A stretch of 9,727 nucleotides of DNA from assembly GCA_020850375.1 (NCBI GenBank), contig JADZET010000114.1:1-9727 (forward strand). The letters are read 5' to 3'. Positions within the stretch are counted from its first letter, which is position 1, and every line of letters starts with the position of its first letter. Positions 6,585-9,727 of this stretch are shown here, in pieces. This DNA comes from Phycisphaeraceae bacterium. Its GTDB lineage: Bacteria; Planctomycetota; Phycisphaerae; Phycisphaerales; Phycisphaeraceae. The notes under the pieces are model-generated. The model had not been told where the DNA came from. It was given only the letters and a program-made list of their open reading frames with translations, and did no database searches. Both the position numbers and the translations under genes were made by a program.

Positions 6585-6639
6585 ATGGGCGATCGATATG
6601 GTCTACGGGGAGATCAAATCGTAACCCAGAGGCATGCCT

Positions 6640-7590
6640 ATGAACATGACTTCATCACTAGCGGAACACGGCGACCATCCCAATCAGGAGCAGAGACTCG
6701 ACACCATCTGCGAACTTGTCCGCATGGGCGGACGGATCCGTGTGGCGGACCTGTCGCGGCGATTCGGGGTGTCGGAGGTGACGATCCGGCGCGATCTGCA
6801 GACGCTCGAGAACGCGGGTCGGCTGGTGCGGACGCGTGGCGGAGCGGCGGCGGTTGGATCACGAGCGCTGCCGGGGATCGGGTGGGGGACGAGCGAAACA
6901 GCGACGTTGGCGCAGCGTGGGCTGATGGCCATTGCGTCGACGATGGCGGGGCAGGGCGAGGGCGTCGAGGGCGACCCGGATGAGCCGAGCTTCAGCGACC
7001 GGCTGTGGCAGGCACGCGCGGCCAAGGAAGCGATCGGGCACGCGGCGGCGGAGCTGCTTCGGCCGGGTGACAGCATCATCCTCGACACGGGCTCGACGCC
7101 GTTCGTGGCGGCCAAGCACCTGCACAACCTTCAGCGACTTACGGTCGTGACCAATTCGATCGCGGTGATCCTGGAGCTGGTGGACGCCCCGGGGATCGAG
7201 GTGCTGGCCCTGGGGGGCGTGCTGGACCGGCGAGGGATGGAGTTTACCGGAGCGTCGGTGTCGGCCCAGCTCGAGGGGCTGCGTGTGCGGCTGGCGTTCC
7301 TGGGTGCGGACGGTCTGAGCGTCGAGCGTGGGGCGCAGGCGTCGAGCGCGGCGGTGGTGCAGAACGCGGGGCTGATCGCCAGCCACGCCCAGGAGGTTGT
7401 GGTGCTGGCGGACGCGTCGAAACTGGGGCAGGACGCCTTCGGTTCGTACCTGACGACCGAACGCATCCACACGCTGATCACGGCTGGGCCTTGGAGCGAG
7501 CGGGCGGAGGAAGAGACGCGGCAGCTCCGCGAGCATGGGGTCCGCGTCATACGGGCTGATGAATCGGATAAACTGTCGGCCCGAGTTTGA
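6640..7590 (+). CDS. DeoR/GlpR-family transcriptional regulator
   Basis: A 316-residue DNA-binding repressor. A winged helix-turn-helix spans residues 19-70, with VADLSRRFGVSEVTIRRDLQ (35-54) as the canonical DeoR motif and GRLVRTRGGA (60-69) as the wing. The effector domain (about 128-305) has the sugar-phosphate-binding pattern of the family: AAKEAIGHAAAELL (127-140), DTGSTP (149-154), TVVTNS (168-173), LALGG (189-193), GADG (222-225) and DASKLG (258-263). It is longer than the usual ~255 residues because of an N-terminal extension of about 17 residues and a linker of roughly 40 residues (73-115). Start 6640 is chosen because AGAGG (6628-6632) lies seven bases upstream; an ATG at 6634 is too close to it. 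The neighbouring aldolase, oxidoreductase and divergent hydrolase are the likely targets, and the inducer is probably a phosphorylated sugar. Confidence 0.93.
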   Translation: MNMTSSLAEHGDHPNQEQRLDTICELVRMGGRIRVADLSRRFGVSEVTIRRDLQTLENAGRLVRTRGGAAAVGSRALPGIGWGTSETATLAQRGLMAIASTMAGQGEGVEGDPDEPSFSDRLWQARAAKEAIGHAAAELLRPGDSIILDTGSTPFVAAKHLHNLQRLTVVTNSIAVILELVDAPGIEVLALGGVLDRRGMEFTGASVSAQLEGLRVRLAFLGADGLSVERGAQASSAAVVQNAGLIASHAQEVVVLADASKLGQDAFGSYLTTERIHTLITAGPWSERAEEETRQLREHGVRVIRADESDKLSARV

Positions 7591-7693
7591 CCCGCGGAAG
7601 CCCCCCGGTACCGCCGGAAGCACGGAAGCCACGCAAGTGATTGCGAAGGTTTTTCACTCTACATCCCACCCCCCACGCCTGGAGTTGTTGGAC

Positions 7694-8503
7694 ATGACTG
7701 GCAGAGAGATTCGACTGGGCCGGCTGCTGGCCGGCGGCAAGACCGTGGTTGTCGCTGTGGATCACGGTGAGTTCGATGGGCCGATCCCGATGCTCGAGGA
7801 CGTGCCGGGGGTGGTGGCGAAGATCAACCCGATCGTGGACGCGGTGCTGCTGTCGCCGGGGATGCTGCCGCACTGCGGGAGGTCGTTCGCGTTCAAGGGG
7901 GCGCCGATGCCGATCGTGCGGTTGAACTGGGCGACGACGTACTGCTTCGGGTGGAAGTATCAGGAAGGCGAGACGGTGTCGGCGGCGTCGCCGCGGGCGA
8001 TGATGGAGGCGGGGACGGAGGCGGTGCTGGTGAGCCTGTCGCTGCGGACCGGGTCGGAGAAGCGTGACGCGAAGAACGTGAGGATCTACGCCAGGCTGGT
8101 GGAAGAGGCGAAGAAGTGCGGTCTGGCGGTGGTGGGCGAGTACTTCCCGGCCCGGGGGGAGCACGTGACGGGGCGGGAGCAGTTCGAGGAGATCAAGGTG
8201 GGCTGCCGCATCATCGCGGAGCTTGGGGCGGACACGGTCAAGACGTTTCACACGGAGAACTTCCCGGAGGTGGTGGCGGGATGCCCGGTGCCGATCTGGG
8301 GGCTGGGCGCCAGCCGGCTGCCGAAGATGGTCGAGGCGCTGAGCCTGGCGAAGAAGGAGATGGACGAGGGGGCGCAGGGGGTGGTGTTCGGTCGCAACGC
8401 GTTCAGTTGGCCGGAGTCGACGAAGTTCCAGGCGGCGCTGGTGGGGGTGGTGCGGGACGGGCTGACGCCGGCGGCGGCGTTGGCGAAGCAGGGATTGAAG
8501 TAG
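7694..8503 (+). CDS. Class I aldolase of the DeoC/LsrF/DhnA (FbaB-like) family
   Basis: A 269-residue TIM-barrel aldolase predicted to cleave or form a phosphorylated sugar through a lysine Schiff base. Landmarks are VVVAVDHGEFDGP (18-30, the DHG motif of DhnA-type aldolases), VDAVLLSPGML (48-58), GTEAVLVSLSLRTGSE (107-122), GLAVVGEYFPARGE (143-156), ELGADTVKTFHT (176-187) with Lys183 as the likely Schiff-base lysine, PIWGLGASRLP (200-210) and GVVFGRNAFSWP (229-240) with the GRN phosphate-binding turn. Start 7694 has GGAG nine bases upstream and matches where family members begin. The frame is open back to 7535 but those 53 residues overlap the regulator gene and do not look like aldolase. 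It follows the regulator by 103 bases, so it probably shares its control. The true substrate (fructose-1,6-bisphosphate, a deoxy sugar or another) is undetermined. Confidence 0.87.
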   Translation: MTGREIRLGRLLAGGKTVVVAVDHGEFDGPIPMLEDVPGVVAKINPIVDAVLLSPGMLPHCGRSFAFKGAPMPIVRLNWATTYCFGWKYQEGETVSAASPRAMMEAGTEAVLVSLSLRTGSEKRDAKNVRIYARLVEEAKKCGLAVVGEYFPARGEHVTGREQFEEIKVGCRIIAELGADTVKTFHTENFPEVVAGCPVPIWGLGASRLPKMVEALSLAKKEMDEGAQGVVFGRNAFSWPESTKFQAALVGVVRDGLTPAAALAKQGLK

Positions 8504-8620
8504 TCAAGGCAGTTAACCACGGAGAGCACGGAGGACACGGAGGAGGAAAGGCAGAGGAAGGCATTTGAGTGAGTTGTTTGGGCTCCGTGTCTTCTCCGTG
8601 AACTCCGTGTTCTCCGTGGT
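8504..8620. repeat. CACGGAG inverted-repeat element, copy 2
   Basis: Arms at 8516-8542 and 8594-8620 are reverse complements at 24 of 27 positions, with CACGGAG units every nine bases. The opening TCAAGGCAGTT (8504-8514) differs from that of copy 1 by one base and starts directly after the aldolase stop codon. Both copies also share GTGTCTTCTCCGTG in the right arm and end in CTCCGTGGT followed by a purine and AAA. The centre differs between copies, apart from a shared GGCAT. It separates the aldolase from the oxidoreductase and could reduce read-through. Confidence 0.9.
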
Positions 8621-8658
8621 GAAAAAAGGATTTTGTTCGTTTCGTCAGGACCAACGTC

Positions 8659-9727
8659 ATGGCGTACAAGAATCCGGCGTTCAAGAGCGACAAGCGCATC
8701 CGGCTGGGGATCTGGGGGCTGGGGCGGGGGATGAGCTTCTACAAGTCGTGCGAGGCGATGGGCTTCGACGTGGTGGCGGGGTGCGACTACAACGCGCACA
8801 TGCGGGAGGGCTTTCTCAAGGCCAACCCCGGGGCGTTCGTGACGGAGGATGACAGGGCGTTCCTGGCGCATGACTTCGACGCGGTGCTGCTGGCGACGTT
8901 CTGCCCGGCGCACGCGGGGGACGCGATCCGGGCGCTCGAGGCGGGCAAGCATGTGCTGAGCGAGGTGACGAGCTTCCACACGATGGCGGAGGGGGTTCGG
9001 CTGGTCGAGGCGGTGGAGAAGAGCGGGAAGGTTTACAACCTGGCAGAGAACTATCCCTTTAGCGCGCCGAACATGTGGCTGGCGGCGAAGTGGAGGCAGG
9101 GGCTGTTCGGGGAGCTGATGTACGCGGAGTACTCGTACATCCACGAGATCCGGTCGTTGCAGTACACGTACATCGACGGGGTTCCGATCGAGCCGGGGTG
9201 GACGGTGCACAACTGGCGGAGCTGGATCAACGGTCACTACTACAACACGCACTCGCTGGGGCCGGTGATGATCATCACGGGGCTGAGGCCGGTGCGGGTG
9301 ACGTCGCTGGCGGCGGAGCAGAAGCTGCCGGGGTACATCGTCAGCGGTCGGGGGACGAACTGGGGGGTGCCGTGCCCGACGCTGATCAAGATGTCCAACG
9401 GGTCGCTGGTGCGGAACATCATGGGGGCGATGACGGACGACACGAACGTTCAGCGGCTGTGGGGGACGAAGGGTTCGTCGGAGATGCAGTGGGATTACCT
9501 GAAGCTGCGTCTGGGCGGGGGCGGTGAGACGCCGAAGCTGACGGTCAAGCCGGACTGGCCGGACGCGGAGCTGGCGGAGCTGGCGCGGAGCACGGGGCAC
9601 GGGGGCGGGGACTTCTGGGTGCTGTACTACTTCGCGCGGCAGATCCTGACGGGTGAGCCGGCGCCGTTTGATATCTACACGGCGGCGGACTGCACGATCC
9701 AGGGGATCCTGGGGTATCGGTCGGCGA
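8659..9727 (+). CDS. Gfo/Idh/MocA-family NAD(P)-dependent oxidoreductase, 3' end cut by window end
   Basis: 356 codons are present and the frame is open at the window end. The N-terminal Rossmann fold has RLGIWGLGRG (15-24) for the dinucleotide, VVAGCDYNAHMREGF (38-52), FDAVLLATFCPAHAGDAIRA (73-92) and GKHVLSEVTSF (96-106). In the last stretch the family's usual Glu-Lys-Pro is replaced by Glu-Val-Thr, so the common catalytic lysine is absent, as in some other subgroups. YNLAENYPFSAP (126-137) and LFGELMYAEYSY (149-160) begin the C-terminal alpha/beta substrate domain, and NGHYYNTHSLGP (191-202) carries histidines likely to lie in the active site. No signal peptide is seen. AGGA (8647-8650), eight bases before the ATG, supports the start. 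It probably oxidises a sugar, inositol-like compound or derivative within the same locus; the exact substrate is unknown. Confidence 0.92.
   Translation, partial: MAYKNPAFKSDKRIRLGIWGLGRGMSFYKSCEAMGFDVVAGCDYNAHMREGFLKANPGAFVTEDDRAFLAHDFDAVLLATFCPAHAGDAIRALEAGKHVLSEVTSFHTMAEGVRLVEAVEKSGKVYNLAENYPFSAPNMWLAAKWRQGLFGELMYAEYSYIHEIRSLQYTYIDGVPIEPGWTVHNWRSWINGHYYNTHSLGPVMIITGLRPVRVTSLAAEQKLPGYIVSGRGTNWGVPCPTLIKMSNGSLVRNIMGAMTDDTNVQRLWGTKGSSEMQWDYLKLRLGGGGETPKLTVKPDWPDAELAELARSTGHGGGDFWVLYYFARQILTGEPAPFDIYTAADCTIQGILGYRSA

Noticed and set aside
7535..7693. Upstream start for the aldolase adding 53 residues
   Set aside because: It overlaps the end of the regulator gene, lacks family similarity, and ATG 7694 has its own ribosome site.
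7591..7693. Possible terminator or third CACGGAG remnant between the regulator and aldolase genes
   Set aside because: Only an isolated CACGGAAG and a short CGGTACCG palindrome are present; no paired arms and no T tract.
8248..9600. Minus-strand open frame (450 codons) opposite the oxidoreductase and crossing repeat copy 2
   Set aside because: Arg/Pro/His-rich, no domain, antisense to a well-supported Gfo/Idh/MocA gene.

Overview
The window is a GC-rich stretch of bacterial chromosome. The gene set includes diaminopimelate synthesis by LL-diaminopimelate aminotransferase (DapL), a stand-alone phosphopantothenoylcysteine decarboxylase, and a Gfo/Idh/MocA oxidoreductase beside a DeoR regulator and a class I aldolase. 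Together with the base composition this suggests a planctomycete-like bacterium, perhaps Phycisphaerae. That placement is an inference from gene content, not from a marker gene. The plus strand is G-rich throughout, whichever strand the genes are on. Plus-strand genes therefore use G-ending codons, minus-strand genes use C-ending codons, and many long spurious antisense frames are open.

Layout. (1) 1-1349, housekeeping: the 5' end of carB (minus strand) diverges from rpoZ and coaC (plus strand) across a G-tract-rich intergenic region. (2) 1370-1507: an inverted-repeat element built from CACGGAG units lies between convergent genes. Its right arm supplies the last codons of a minus-strand gene. 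(3) 1458-4686, minus strand: dapL, an MFS exporter and a small FMN split-barrel (YhbP/UPF0306-like) protein form a tight operon with overlapping stop and start codons. (4) 4780-9727, a carbohydrate locus: a cytosolic glycoside-hydrolase-like protein (minus) diverges from a DeoR-family repressor, a class I (DhnA/LsrF-type) aldolase and a Gfo/Idh/MocA oxidoreductase (plus, cut by the window end). A second CACGGAG element separates the aldolase from the oxidoreductase.

How the genes may work together. The DeoR regulator probably senses a phosphorylated sugar. It would control both itself and the divergent hydrolase through repeated TCTATCGG/CTTTCGG-type sites between them. Hydrolase, oxidoreductase and aldolase could be steps of one sugar-degradation route whose substrate cannot be read from the sequence. 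The carB/rpoZ/coaC and dapL genes are core metabolism and transcription. No tRNA, rRNA, CRISPR array, transposase or phage gene was seen, and no gene-free stretch exceeds about 300 bases.
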